NCBI GenBank assembly: GCA_023426145.1 | Contig: JAFABG010000044.1 | Location: forward strand, 1 to 62,669 | Direction: 5' to 3' | DNA: 62,669 nucleotides | Source of the DNA: Bacteroidota bacterium | GTDB taxonomy: Bacteria; Bacteroidota; Bacteroidia; Bacteroidales; Bacteroidaceae | Shown here: piece by piece, positions 52,402 to 60,419 of the stretch | Layout: each line of letters opens with the position of its first letter | Numbering within the stretch: position 1 is the first letter of the stretch | Notes under the pieces: generated by a model | Told to the model about the DNA's origin: nothing | The model's database searches: none | Seen by the model: the letters and a program-made list of their open reading frames with translations, nothing else | Position numbers and translations under genes: made by a program

Positions 52402-53049
52402 ATGATAAAAATAAATATAGCTGATATCCGGCAAGAGTATAAGAAAGGCGGGTTACGGGAAAGCGCAATTCCTGCTGACCCGTTTTCTCTTTTCAATAGC
52501 TGGTTACAAGAAGCACTCGATAAAAAGGTTGAAGAACCGACTGCTGTTCTGGTTGGAACAGTATCACCCGAAGGAAGACCTTCAATACGAACTGTACTTT
52601 TGAAAGGAGTTCATGACGGGAAGTTTATCTTTTACACGAACTACGAAAGTCGTAAAGGAAAGCATCTCGCACAGAATCCATATATCTCACTCACTTTTGT
52701 CTGGCACGAACTCGAAAGACAGATCCACATTGAGGGCAAAGCTATGAAAGTTCCTCCGGAAGAATCGGACGAGTATTTCCGCAAACGTCCGTATAAAAGT
52801 CGGATTGGGGCACGTATTTCTCCACAAAGTCAGCCGATTAAAAGTAGAATGCAACTCATTAGAGCTTTTATAAAAGAAGCTGCTCGATGGGTGGGCAAAG
52901 AGGTGGAAAGACCTGACAACTGGGGCGGATATGCTGTCACACCTACTCGCATAGAATTCTGGCAAGGCAGACCAAACAGACTGCATGACAGATTCCTATA
53001 TACGTTTCAATCTGAGGGAAAATGGGAAATCAATCGACTTTCTCCTTGA
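52402..53049 (+). CDS. pdxH: Pyridoxamine/pyridoxine 5'-phosphate oxidase
   Basis: FMN enzyme that makes pyridoxal 5'-phosphate. The 215 residues have the N-terminal IRQEYKKGGL, FMN-binding PSIRTVLLKG and FYTNYESRKGKHL, and the C-terminal signature PDNWGGYAVTPTRIEFWQGRPNRLHDR ending in INRLSP. Full length. Confidence 0.94.
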   Translation: MIKINIADIRQEYKKGGLRESAIPADPFSLFNSWLQEALDKKVEEPTAVLVGTVSPEGRPSIRTVLLKGVHDGKFIFYTNYESRKGKHLAQNPYISLTFVWHELERQIHIEGKAMKVPPEESDEYFRKRPYKSRIGARISPQSQPIKSRMQLIRAFIKEAARWVGKEVERPDNWGGYAVTPTRIEFWQGRPNRLHDRFLYTFQSEGKWEINRLSP

Positions 53050-53117
53050 TTTCACTGATTTTTCTTGGCAACTCCAACAAGATTACGTAATATTGCAATT
53101 GTAAAAATAACCTCCCA

Positions 53118-53849
53118 ATGACTCTGGATTACATTTATCACAGCGGATTCGCTCTCGAAACAGCAGAAGCGACCCTCATCATTGATTATTACAAAGATTC
53201 TTCGGAAACTGAACATAACCGTGGAATTGTACATGACTATCTCCTACAAAGACCTGGTAAACTCTATGTACTAGCCACACACTTTCACCCGGATCACTTT
53301 AACCGCGACATTTTGTCTTGGAAAGAAATACGTCCGGACATCCAATATATCTTCTCTAAAGATATTCTGAAAAGTCATCGAGCCAACCCAGAAGATGCTA
53401 ACTATATTAAAAAAGGAGAAATCTATCAAGACGAGACTATCCGTATTGAAGCCTTTGGATCGACAGATGTGGGAAGTTCTTTCCTCATTGATCTACCCGC
53501 CTGGCGCCTGTTCCATGCTGGAGACCTAAACAACTGGCATTGGAGCGAAGAATCTACAGAAGACGAAATTAAAAAAGCTAATGGTGACTTTTTAGCGGAA
53601 GTGAAATACTTAAAAGAAAGAGCTCCAAAAATAGATTTGGCTTTGTTCCCGGTAGACCGGAGAATGGGAAAAGATTATATGAAAGGAGCCAAACAGTTTA
53701 TTGAACAAATAAAAACTACTATATTTGTACCCATGCACTTCAGCGAAGACTACGAAGGAGGCAACGCTTTTCGTGATTTTGCTGAAAATGCCGGATGCCA
53801 ATTTATAAGCATTTCCCAACGGGGCGAAAGTTTTAAAATTACCAAATAA
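53118..53849 (+). CDS. Metallo-beta-lactamase-fold hydrolase
   Basis: A 243-residue MBL-fold protein with the HFHPDH metal motif (about 52-57), an AGDLNNWHW aspartate segment and a distal histidine in FVPMHFSEDY. It resembles UlaG-like hydrolases of unknown substrate. It is followed after 12 nt by the DUF4468 gene and preceded by pdxH. Confidence 0.82.
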   Translation: MTLDYIYHSGFALETAEATLIIDYYKDSSETEHNRGIVHDYLLQRPGKLYVLATHFHPDHFNRDILSWKEIRPDIQYIFSKDILKSHRANPEDANYIKKGEIYQDETIRIEAFGSTDVGSSFLIDLPAWRLFHAGDLNNWHWSEESTEDEIKKANGDFLAEVKYLKERAPKIDLALFPVDRRMGKDYMKGAKQFIEQIKTTIFVPMHFSEDYEGGNAFRDFAENAGCQFISISQRGESFKITK

Positions 53850-53861
53850 ACACAATAAATA

Positions 53862-54995
53862 ATGATGACTAAGTTTACAACCTTGTTTCTTACCATGCTT
53901 TTTGCATGCTTGCCAATGGCAATGAAAGCCGATGGACAAAAAGATAAAAGAGATGATTCTAGATACTTGGCAGGTGCTGTTCCTGTAGTAGATGGTAGAG
54001 TCGTATTCTCCAAGGAGTTTCAAATTCCTGGAATGAGCCAAAAGCAAATCTATGACGTCGTTATGGCTTGGATGGACGAACGCCTAAAAGAGAATCAGAA
54101 TCCCGATAGCCGCGTAGTATTCAGTGATGAAAAAGAAGGCACAATTGCTGGTGTAGGTGAAGAATGGATGGTGTTTTATTCAAGTGCATTATCACTAGAC
54201 CGTGCTTGGACAAACTATCAGATTACGGCTAAATGTAAACCGGGAAGCTGCGTGGTAGAACTAGAAAAGATTCGCTATACTTATCGTGAAACTGAAAAAT
54301 ACAAAGCTGAAGATTGGATTACTGATGAATATGCACTAAACAAGGCTAAAACAAAATTAGTGAGAGGCTTAGCCAAATGGCGTAGAAAAACGGTTGACTT
54401 TGCCGACGATATGTTTATGGATGTAGCCGTAGCTTTTGGAGCTCAAGACACTCGTCCAACTTCTGAAAGAAAAAGAGCAGAAGAAAAACAGAAACCTCTA
54501 ATTGTAGCAGCATCAGGACCTGTGGTAATTGGTCAAGCCACTCAAGCAAAGACTATGCAAGAAGCGCAAACTGTAGCTCCTACTCCAAGTCAAACCCCTG
54601 TTACCCCTGTTGAAAAAGTAGCGTCAAACAAGACCGAATATAAAGATACAGATCTGAAACAAATCCCTGGTGATGTTTACGCTTTAATGGGAAATAGCAA
54701 ATTGGTAATTTCAATTGGTAAGGACGAATTTAATATGACTAATATGACTGCTAACGCTGGTGGTGCTTTAGGATACCAAAACGGCAAAGCAGTAGCTTAC
54801 TGCACTTTGTCGGCAGATCAAGCATATGAAGTGATAGATAAAGCAGACTCTTACACATTGAAGCTATACGCTCCAAACGAGTCCACTCCTTCAGCTATTA
54901 TCGAATGTAAAAAACTAGCTTCACAAACCACTCCTCAAGCTGGACAACCACGTACTTATGTGGGTGAAATTGTGAAGTTGTTGGTGAAACAATAA
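53862..54995 (+). CDS. DUF4468 secreted protein
   Basis: A 377-residue protein with a signal peptide (about 1-23) and the Bacteroidota DUF4468 domain (about 40-150; VFSKEFQIPGMSQKQIYDVVMAWMD and VVELEKIRYTYRE). A Pro/Thr/Gln-rich linker (about 200-250) leads to a second small domain. Function unknown; likely an envelope protein. It is followed after 13 nt by the VOC gene. Confidence 0.8.
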   Translation: MMTKFTTLFLTMLFACLPMAMKADGQKDKRDDSRYLAGAVPVVDGRVVFSKEFQIPGMSQKQIYDVVMAWMDERLKENQNPDSRVVFSDEKEGTIAGVGEEWMVFYSSALSLDRAWTNYQITAKCKPGSCVVELEKIRYTYRETEKYKAEDWITDEYALNKAKTKLVRGLAKWRRKTVDFADDMFMDVAVAFGAQDTRPTSERKRAEEKQKPLIVAASGPVVIGQATQAKTMQEAQTVAPTPSQTPVTPVEKVASNKTEYKDTDLKQIPGDVYALMGNSKLVISIGKDEFNMTNMTANAGGALGYQNGKAVAYCTLSADQAYEVIDKADSYTLKLYAPNESTPSAIIECKKLASQTTPQAGQPRTYVGEIVKLLVKQ

Positions 54996-55008
54996 TCTGA
55001 CTAGAACA

Positions 55009-55389
55009 ATGGAAATTAAAAGTAAATTCGATCATTTCAATATCAATGTAACAAATCTAGAGCGTAGCATAGCTTTTTATGACAAAGCGCTCGGATTAAA
55101 AGAAGCTAAACGCAAAGAAGCCTCCGACGGTTCTTTCATTTTGGTTTATCTAACCGATAATGAGACCGGCTTCTTATTGGAACTAACTTGGCTCAAAGAC
55201 CACACAGCTCCCTATGAGCTGGGTGAAAATGAAAGCCACCTTTGCTTCCGTGTAGCAGGAGATTACGATGCAGTCCGCCAATATCATAAGGAAATGAATT
55301 GTGTATGCTTCGAAAACACCTCTATGGGGCTTTATTTCATTAACGATCCTGATGACTACTGGATTGAAATATTACCACAAAGAAAGTAA
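55009..55389 (+). CDS. VOC/glyoxalase-family protein
   Basis: A 126-residue metal-dependent fold protein. KFDHFNINVTNLERSIAFYDKALGL gives the first metal histidine, and FLLELTWLKD, ESHLCFRV and YWIEILPQRK give the others. It resembles lactoylglutathione lyase, but the substrate is open. It ends before a strong terminator. Confidence 0.82.
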   Translation: MEIKSKFDHFNINVTNLERSIAFYDKALGLKEAKRKEASDGSFILVYLTDNETGFLLELTWLKDHTAPYELGENESHLCFRVAGDYDAVRQYHKEMNCVCFENTSMGLYFINDPDDYWIEILPQRK

Positions 55390-55398
55390 TCTTATATA

Positions 55399-55444
55399 AA
55401 AAAGAGTCGGGGTAGAATAAAAATGTTCTACCCCGACTCTTTTT
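55399..55444. terminator. Strong bidirectional terminator
   Basis: A long stem with perfect pairing over about 18 bp (left arm from about 55400 to 55417, right arm from 55426), an 8-nt loop and T/A runs on both sides. It ends the pdxH-to-VOC gene string. Confidence 0.9.
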
Positions 55445-55503
55445 ATAGCATAAAGTCAGCAGCATTAAATGCCAACTGCTATATAGTATATCATTCGTCC
55501 GAA

Positions 55504-55689
55504 TTACTTCTTATGACGATTAGCCCTTTTTTTTCTAATATCGGCTTTCATCTTCGCTGCTCCGGATCCATGTTGTCCACGAATATACGTCGCTTTTTTG
55601 GCTTTCGTTTTAACCTTGTCATCTTCCTGGGGCTTATCTTTTTTACCTTTAAAGACAATTCCACCTAATATTGCATCTTCTATACTCAT
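55504..55689 (-). CDS. Small basic protein, 61 residues, unknown
   Basis: The product starts MSIEDAILGGIVFKGKK and is rich in lysine and arginine, with the motif RGQHGSGAAKMKADIRKKRANRH. I do not recognise the family, though the composition suggests nucleic-acid binding, possibly the ribosome. It is isolated and reads towards the terminator. Confidence 0.55.
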   Translation of the reverse strand: MSIEDAILGGIVFKGKKDKPQEDDKVKTKAKKATYIRGQHGSGAAKMKADIRKKRANRHKK

Positions 55690-55754
55690 ATATTATATAT
55701 AGTGTTAATATTCACATTTCCGGCAGCAAAGATAATCTTTTCTGCGGAATTGCT

Positions 55755-55762
55755 TATCTTTG
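55755..55762 (+). promoter_or_regulatory. -7 box upstream of the methyltransferase
   Basis: TATCTTTG fits TAnnTTTG and lies 28 nt before the start codon. The -33 region is only T-rich. Confidence 0.5.
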
Positions 55763-55790
55763 TTCACTAAAACAATATGAAACCTCCTAA

Positions 55791-56528
55791 ATGACAACAT
55801 CAACTCTTCCTCCAGAAAAGGACCCAATGGGGGCCGCTATTCATGATTTTTTTCAACATAAAAAAGCCGATCGCTTACGTGTATTCTCTTCTCAATTCGA
55901 GGAAGATGAGATTCCAGTCAAAGAGTTATTTCGCAACACACAATCCATGCCCCTTCTTGAACGCACAGCCTTAGAAATGGCTTCAGGAAAGATTTTAGAT
56001 GTAGGTGCCGGAAGTGGTTGCCATGCATTGGCGCTACAAGAAAATGATAAAGAAGTTTGTGCCATTGATATCTCTCCACTCTCTGCCGAGGTGATGAAGC
56101 AACGAGGAGTGAAAGATGCTCGACTCATCAATCTTTTCGATGAAACATTCGCCGAAAAATTCGATACGATCTTGATGTTAATGAATGGAGCCGGTATTAT
56201 AGGTAACTTAAACAACATCCCGGCCTTTTTTCAACGAATGAAACAAATCTTACACCCCAATGGCTGTATCCTGATGGATTCAAGTGATTTAAGCTATCTT
56301 TTCGAGGAAGAAGATGGAAGTATACTCATCGATTTAGCTGGTAACTACTATGGAGAGGTAGATTTTCAGATGCAATACAAAGATATTAAAGGTGACACAT
56401 TCGACTGGTTGTATATAGATTTTCAAACCCTTAGTTTATATGCCTCTGAATGTGGATTCGATGCGACATTAATCAAAGAAGGAAAACATTACGACTACCT
56501 AGCTAAATTAACCCTCTCTGAAAAGTAA
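55791..56528 (+). CDS. Class I SAM-dependent methyltransferase
   Basis: A 245-residue protein with the SAM-binding motif ILDVGAGSGCHALALQ (about 67-82), the acidic VCAIDIS strand and DTILMLMNGAGIIG. The substrate is unknown. It is a single-gene unit between two terminators. Confidence 0.82.
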   Translation: MTTSTLPPEKDPMGAAIHDFFQHKKADRLRVFSSQFEEDEIPVKELFRNTQSMPLLERTALEMASGKILDVGAGSGCHALALQENDKEVCAIDISPLSAEVMKQRGVKDARLINLFDETFAEKFDTILMLMNGAGIIGNLNNIPAFFQRMKQILHPNGCILMDSSDLSYLFEEEDGSILIDLAGNYYGEVDFQMQYKDIKGDTFDWLYIDFQTLSLYASECGFDATLIKEGKHYDYLAKLTLSEK

Positions 56529-56627
56529 TTTAGCAGAGTATTAAACGTATTCAAAGTATTAGCTCAGAAATCAAAATCTGAATGGTGTAACTATAACAGC
56601 CTTATAGTGTAATCCTCCTAAAAGCAT

Positions 56628-56668
56628 AGTGTCACTATCCGGTTTGGATAATGACACTCTTTTTTTTC
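56628..56668. terminator. Terminator after the methyltransferase
   Basis: A 13-position stem with one mismatch (56628-56640 with 56646-56658), a 5-nt loop and a long T run. It lies between converging genes. Confidence 0.85.
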
Positions 56669-56701
56669 TGCAGAAGATCAATATAATCAACCTTCAAGGG
56701 C

Positions 56702-57301
56702 TTACTTTAGTAGTTCATCAATCTGCTCAACTAAAGAAGAAAACTCTTCTTCGTTATACAAACGAGTCAATTTTACAATTTTGCCATTACGGTCGATTAA
56801 GACATTACGAGTGATTCCTGATTCACGTAAAGCATACTTCGCAAAAATATCAGCTCCTGGATCAAGTCCCAATGGATAAGATATTTTGGTTGCTTTGGCA
56901 AAATCAACAACAGTTTCAACAGGTTCGTCACGATCAATTCCCATCAACACAAAATCACCCTTATCTTTATGCTTTAACCAAATATCTTTTTCGATAAATG
57001 GCATCTCTTGGCGACACACACCACACCAACTCGCTGTAAATTGCAACATAACAACCTTTCCGCGAAGAGAAGATAAAGTTACTTGTTTACCATCCGCCAA
57101 AGTCATAGTAAAATCAGGAGCCATATCTCCCACTCTAACAATATATCCCGTGCTATCAGCCTCAACCGCGATTGTGTTTTCAGCTACTTCAACAGTATCT
57201 GAAGCTTCAGTAGCTGGATTCGTTTTACTCTGACCGGAACAAGCGAATAGACTTACGGCCACCACAGCGCCGCCACATACATTCAAAATTTTCTTTTTCA
57301 T
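56702..57301 (-). CDS. TlpA-like thioredoxin-fold lipoprotein
   Basis: From ATG 57301 it has 199 residues. A lipoprotein signal ends at the lipobox SLFAC. The thioredoxin domain has the redox motif WCGVC, preceded by VMLQFTASWCGVCRQEMPF, and the TlpA/AhpC-type MGIDRDEP. It probably reduces or isomerises periplasmic disulfides. It is divergent from the tRNA gene. Confidence 0.85.
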   Translation of the reverse strand: MKKKILNVCGGAVVAVSLFACSGQSKTNPATEASDTVEVAENTIAVEADSTGYIVRVGDMAPDFTMTLADGKQVTLSSLRGKVVMLQFTASWCGVCRQEMPFIEKDIWLKHKDKGDFVLMGIDRDEPVETVVDFAKATKISYPLGLDPGADIFAKYALRESGITRNVLIDRNGKIVKLTRLYNEEEFSSLVEQIDELLK

Positions 57302-57352
57302 CTGGTTCATACGATTAGTTAGATTGCAAATATAAAAAAAGTTAGGGATGAA

Positions 57353-57383
57353 TTTGCATTATTAAAACTATTTTATACCTTTG
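57353..57383 (+). promoter_or_regulatory. tRNA-Thr promoter
   Basis: TTTG (57353-57356), 19 nt, TACCTTTG (57376-57383), a full match to the Bacteroides promoter. The tRNA begins 18 nt after the -7 box. Confidence 0.85.
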
Positions 57384-57401
57384 CACCCGCAAAAAGGAAA
57401 T

Positions 57402-57475
57402 GCCTCTTTAGCTCAGTTGGCCAGAGCACGTGATTTGTAATCTCGGGGTCGTTGGTTCGAATCCGACAAGAGGCT
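57402..57475 (+). tRNA. tRNA-Thr (anticodon UGU)
   Basis: The acceptor stem GCCTCTT/AAGAGGC, D arm GCTC/GAGC, anticodon loop TTTGTAA with TGT at 57436-57438, and T arm GTTGG-TTCGAAT-CCGAC form a complete cloverleaf. CCA is not encoded. The anticodon stem CGTGA/TCTCG has a central U-U mismatch. Confidence 0.95.
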
Positions 57476-57488
57476 CTCTTAAAAAATT

Positions 57489-57515
57489 AAATGCCGCTTT
57501 TATGCGGCATTTTTT
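57489..57515 (+). terminator. Terminator after tRNA-Thr
   Basis: A 9-bp perfect stem (57489-57497 with 57504-57512), a 6-nt loop and a T run. It also faces the esterase gene from the other side. Confidence 0.85.
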
Positions 57516-57522
57516 GTTGCAT

Positions 57523-58698
57523 TTATTTAAATAATTGAGGTGTGAAGGTGGTAAGATAGACTCGCCAATTATTCCAAGTATGACCACCAGCGGTTTCAAT
57601 ATATTCATATTTAAGACCAATCTTATTCAAATCCGCTAAATAATCTTGTAGTCCCGGGTAAACAAGTTTATCATCTTTACCAATAGCAATCCAATAAAGT
57701 TTCAATCCAGATTGTTTCTGCTTTTCCAGCTTTACATCCACATCTTTGTATATTTCAGAATTTGAAGGCATTCCCGGCTTCACACCGATAGCTGCCGAGA
57801 ACAAACCAACATACGCAAACTTATCTGGATAGTTCATTGAAATGTAGGCAGTATGAAATCCCCCCATAGACAAACCTGCAATAGCACGCCCAGCTTTATT
57901 ATTGATAGTCCGGTAATTATGATCTATAAAGTCGACAACATCCATAAATGATTCTTCAAACTTACCATCCATCGTGTGTGGAAGCATAAATTCTGGTTTT
58001 TTAAAGCCATCACTACCATTTCCCGGAGCAGCTTCCTGACTCACATTTCCATTGGTCATCACTACAATCATCAGAGTAGCTTTTCGTTGAGCGATAAGAT
58101 TATCCATTATTTCGACTAATCTTCCGGAACTGATCCAAGCTTCTTCATCCCCTCCTATTCCATGGAGTAAATATAGGACAGGATATTTCTTGTTGCTACT
58201 TTCATATCCAGCAGGAGTATACACTGTTAATCTACGATTCATGCTATTCCGGGGAGAATTATACCAACGAAACGAGAGCGTTCCATGGGACACTTTATTT
58301 ACCTTATATAAATCTGCTTGTCCACCTCCAATAAGAAAAATATTTGAAACACTAGCCACATCACGAATAACAAAGGCATTTCCAGGATCAACAGTTCTGA
58401 CACCGTCAATAGTAAAGAAATAACGATATAATTCAGGGCTTAAAACTGCTGTAGTTACAGACCAGACACCATCTTCTCCTTTTTGCAAAGGAAGAGTGAG
58501 GTCGGCAAAGCCATGACTAACATCCATGCTTCCAGAGACACTCACTGAAGCTGCATGAGGAGCTTTAACCCTGAAAGTAACTGTGTTATCTTGATGAATC
58601 TCGGGAGAAACAATTTTGTTTTGAACAAAAATGTCTTGTTGAGCACTTAACACCCAACAATTAAGCACTAAAACGATAGCAAAAAAGATCTTTTTCAT
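57523..58698 (-). CDS. Secreted esterase (feruloyl-esterase/esterase-D-like)
   Basis: From ATG 58698 the product has 391 residues: a signal peptide ending LSAQQ, an N-terminal beta-sandwich (about 25-110, resembling CBM48/E-set) and an alpha/beta hydrolase of the CE1/esterase D type. The nucleophile is in GLSMGGFHT, and the His in AGGHTWNNWR near the C-terminus. It probably releases acyl groups from plant polysaccharides. It follows the MBL gene at 58755, 20 nt after the esterase's longest open start. Confidence 0.85.
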   Translation of the reverse strand: MKKIFFAIVLVLNCWVLSAQQDIFVQNKIVSPEIHQDNTVTFRVKAPHAASVSVSGSMDVSHGFADLTLPLQKGEDGVWSVTTAVLSPELYRYFFTIDGVRTVDPGNAFVIRDVASVSNIFLIGGGQADLYKVNKVSHGTLSFRWYNSPRNSMNRRLTVYTPAGYESSNKKYPVLYLLHGIGGDEEAWISSGRLVEIMDNLIAQRKATLMIVVMTNGNVSQEAAPGNGSDGFKKPEFMLPHTMDGKFEESFMDVVDFIDHNYRTINNKAGRAIAGLSMGGFHTAYISMNYPDKFAYVGLFSAAIGVKPGMPSNSEIYKDVDVKLEKQKQSGLKLYWIAIGKDDKLVYPGLQDYLADLNKIGLKYEYIETAGGHTWNNWRVYLTTFTPQLFK

Positions 58699-58754
58699 TT
58701 TACTTTTAATTGAAATAATACAATCTACAAGCACTTATAGTCAACACCTCTACT

Positions 58755-59870
58755 TTAGTTTTGTTCGATTACTCTCCACCATTTACTAAACCTTTGAGTG
58801 GAATCGTTTAGATACACCACTTCACCTATCTGTGGAGTCAAAATGGGAACTTTAGAGACTTTCATATCCTCAGCGATCTTGTCCAAAGGCTCATACCATG
58901 GGTGATTTGCCAATGCGAATCTAGAATTATGAACAGGAAGTACTCTTTTAGCCATTAAATCACTTACCGTCTTCAATAATTCATTAGGCAGCAGATGTAT
59001 CTGATTCCAGTTATTATCGTACTGCCCTTGCTCCAATATCGCTAAGTCGAAAGGTCCAAATTTCTCTCCAATAGCTTTAAAATGGCTTCCATAACCACTA
59101 TCACCACCAACAAAAACACATAGGGATGGAGTTTGTAAAACATAAGATGCCCATAAAGTTTGATTACTTTTGAATGAACGCCCGGAATAGTGGCGTGCAG
59201 GGGTGGCAGTAAGTTTCCAATTATTATCAATATTCAAACTATCATACCAATCGAGCTCAGTTATCTTAGAAGTATCAAAACCCCAACTTTCGAAGTCTTG
59301 CCCTACACCTAATCCACATACCACATGCTTTACCTTCGGCTTTAAATCCAACACGGTGTGATAGTCTAGGTGATCCCAATGATCGTGTGTAATAACTAAA
59401 TAATCAATTGTTGGAAGGTTATCAGCAGAGTACACCGTTGACCCTTTAAAGGCTTTATTTATGAAGGAGAAAGGTGCCGCATATTTACTAAAAACAGGGT
59501 CAACTAAAAATGTCTTTCCCTGAATCCTTATAAAATATGAAGAATGGCCAAACCAAATAAGAACATCTTCATTGGGATCAAGAGCTTTGATATCAGTCAT
59601 CACTACGGGAATGTCTTTGTCCGGACGAACACGTATTTTTTTCTTAAACATAAAATCCATCATCACTCCAAAACGGCTTTTTCCATCACTAATCACAGAG
59701 GTCTCTTCCAGATTTTTAAACTCACCATTTCTATAATTTGGCGACTTGAGTATACGCTCTAGACGTTCCTTCTTAGGAGCTTTACCAAATCTTGATTGTT
59801 TCAATATCAACATACCGGAAAGTGTTATGGTGCTAATAATAGCTAATAAAAAAATAAGTATCATTTTCAT
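58755..59870 (-). CDS. Membrane-anchored MBL-fold hydrolase (UlaG/NAPE-PLD-like)
   Basis: A 371-residue protein with an N-terminal membrane helix (about 3-21) and the metal motif THDHWDH, plus IWFGHSSYFIRIQGKTFLVDPVFS, GDSGYG and LPVHNSRFALANHPWYEP. This is the layout of the NAPE-PLD-like branch of the metallo-beta-lactamase fold, often phosphodiesterases on lipids. The substrate is unknown. Confidence 0.83.
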   Translation of the reverse strand: MKMILIFLLAIISTITLSGMLILKQSRFGKAPKKERLERILKSPNYRNGEFKNLEETSVISDGKSRFGVMMDFMFKKKIRVRPDKDIPVVMTDIKALDPNEDVLIWFGHSSYFIRIQGKTFLVDPVFSKYAAPFSFINKAFKGSTVYSADNLPTIDYLVITHDHWDHLDYHTVLDLKPKVKHVVCGLGVGQDFESWGFDTSKITELDWYDSLNIDNNWKLTATPARHYSGRSFKSNQTLWASYVLQTPSLCVFVGGDSGYGSHFKAIGEKFGPFDLAILEQGQYDNNWNQIHLLPNELLKTVSDLMAKRVLPVHNSRFALANHPWYEPLDKIAEDMKVSKVPILTPQIGEVVYLNDSTQRFSKWWRVIEQN

Positions 59871-60217
59871 CTAAAGTATTTTTTTGCTTAATCTAACTGG
59901 ACACAAAGTTCTAACTATTTATCAAAATAAAAATACCTATATTACGGATATAGAGACCCGAATTACCGAAAAGAGTATAAATGCGAAATTTGATATATAA
60001 ACAATTGTGCTACCAACTATAAAAGTCAATATATAAATAAAATAATTTCATCAAATAAAGTATAAAATAATTTGCTTATTAAGACAATGTATATTACATT
60101 TGTTTTTCACAATAAATATCAAAAAATAAAAAGAGCATTACAGTAATTTTGGGACTGTTCATAAGTTTTCACCTAGATGCTTAAAAAAGTAATTGTATTG
60201 ATTTACAGTATGATTAA

Positions 60218-60352
60218 ATAAAGATTCCTATATTTTTAGTTGATAGAGTCGAAGTAGAAAACATCGACTGCCTACTCAAAGAGGATATAACAAAAATTGA
60301 AATTATAAAAGATAAAAATAACACAAAATATTTTTACCCAAAAGTGGAATAA
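60218..60352 (+). pseudogene. Remnant of a TonB-plug-like domain
   Basis: An open frame without a start reads KIPIFLVDRVEVENIDCLLK and then EDITKIEIIKDKNNTKYFYP to a TAA. It follows the SusC/plug-type pattern PLxLVDGVEVxxIxxLNPEDIxSIEVLKDxSATxxYG, with DG changed to DR and the final YG lost. It is the last trace of a gene just upstream of the barrel gene. The region 59871-60217 before it is very AT-rich with no gene I can support. Confidence 0.6.
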
Positions 60353-60419
60353 CTTGTGCTTGTAACCACAAAGAGAAAAAAGTATTTAAAACCTATCTTG
60401 TTAAAGTACAAAGAACAAT

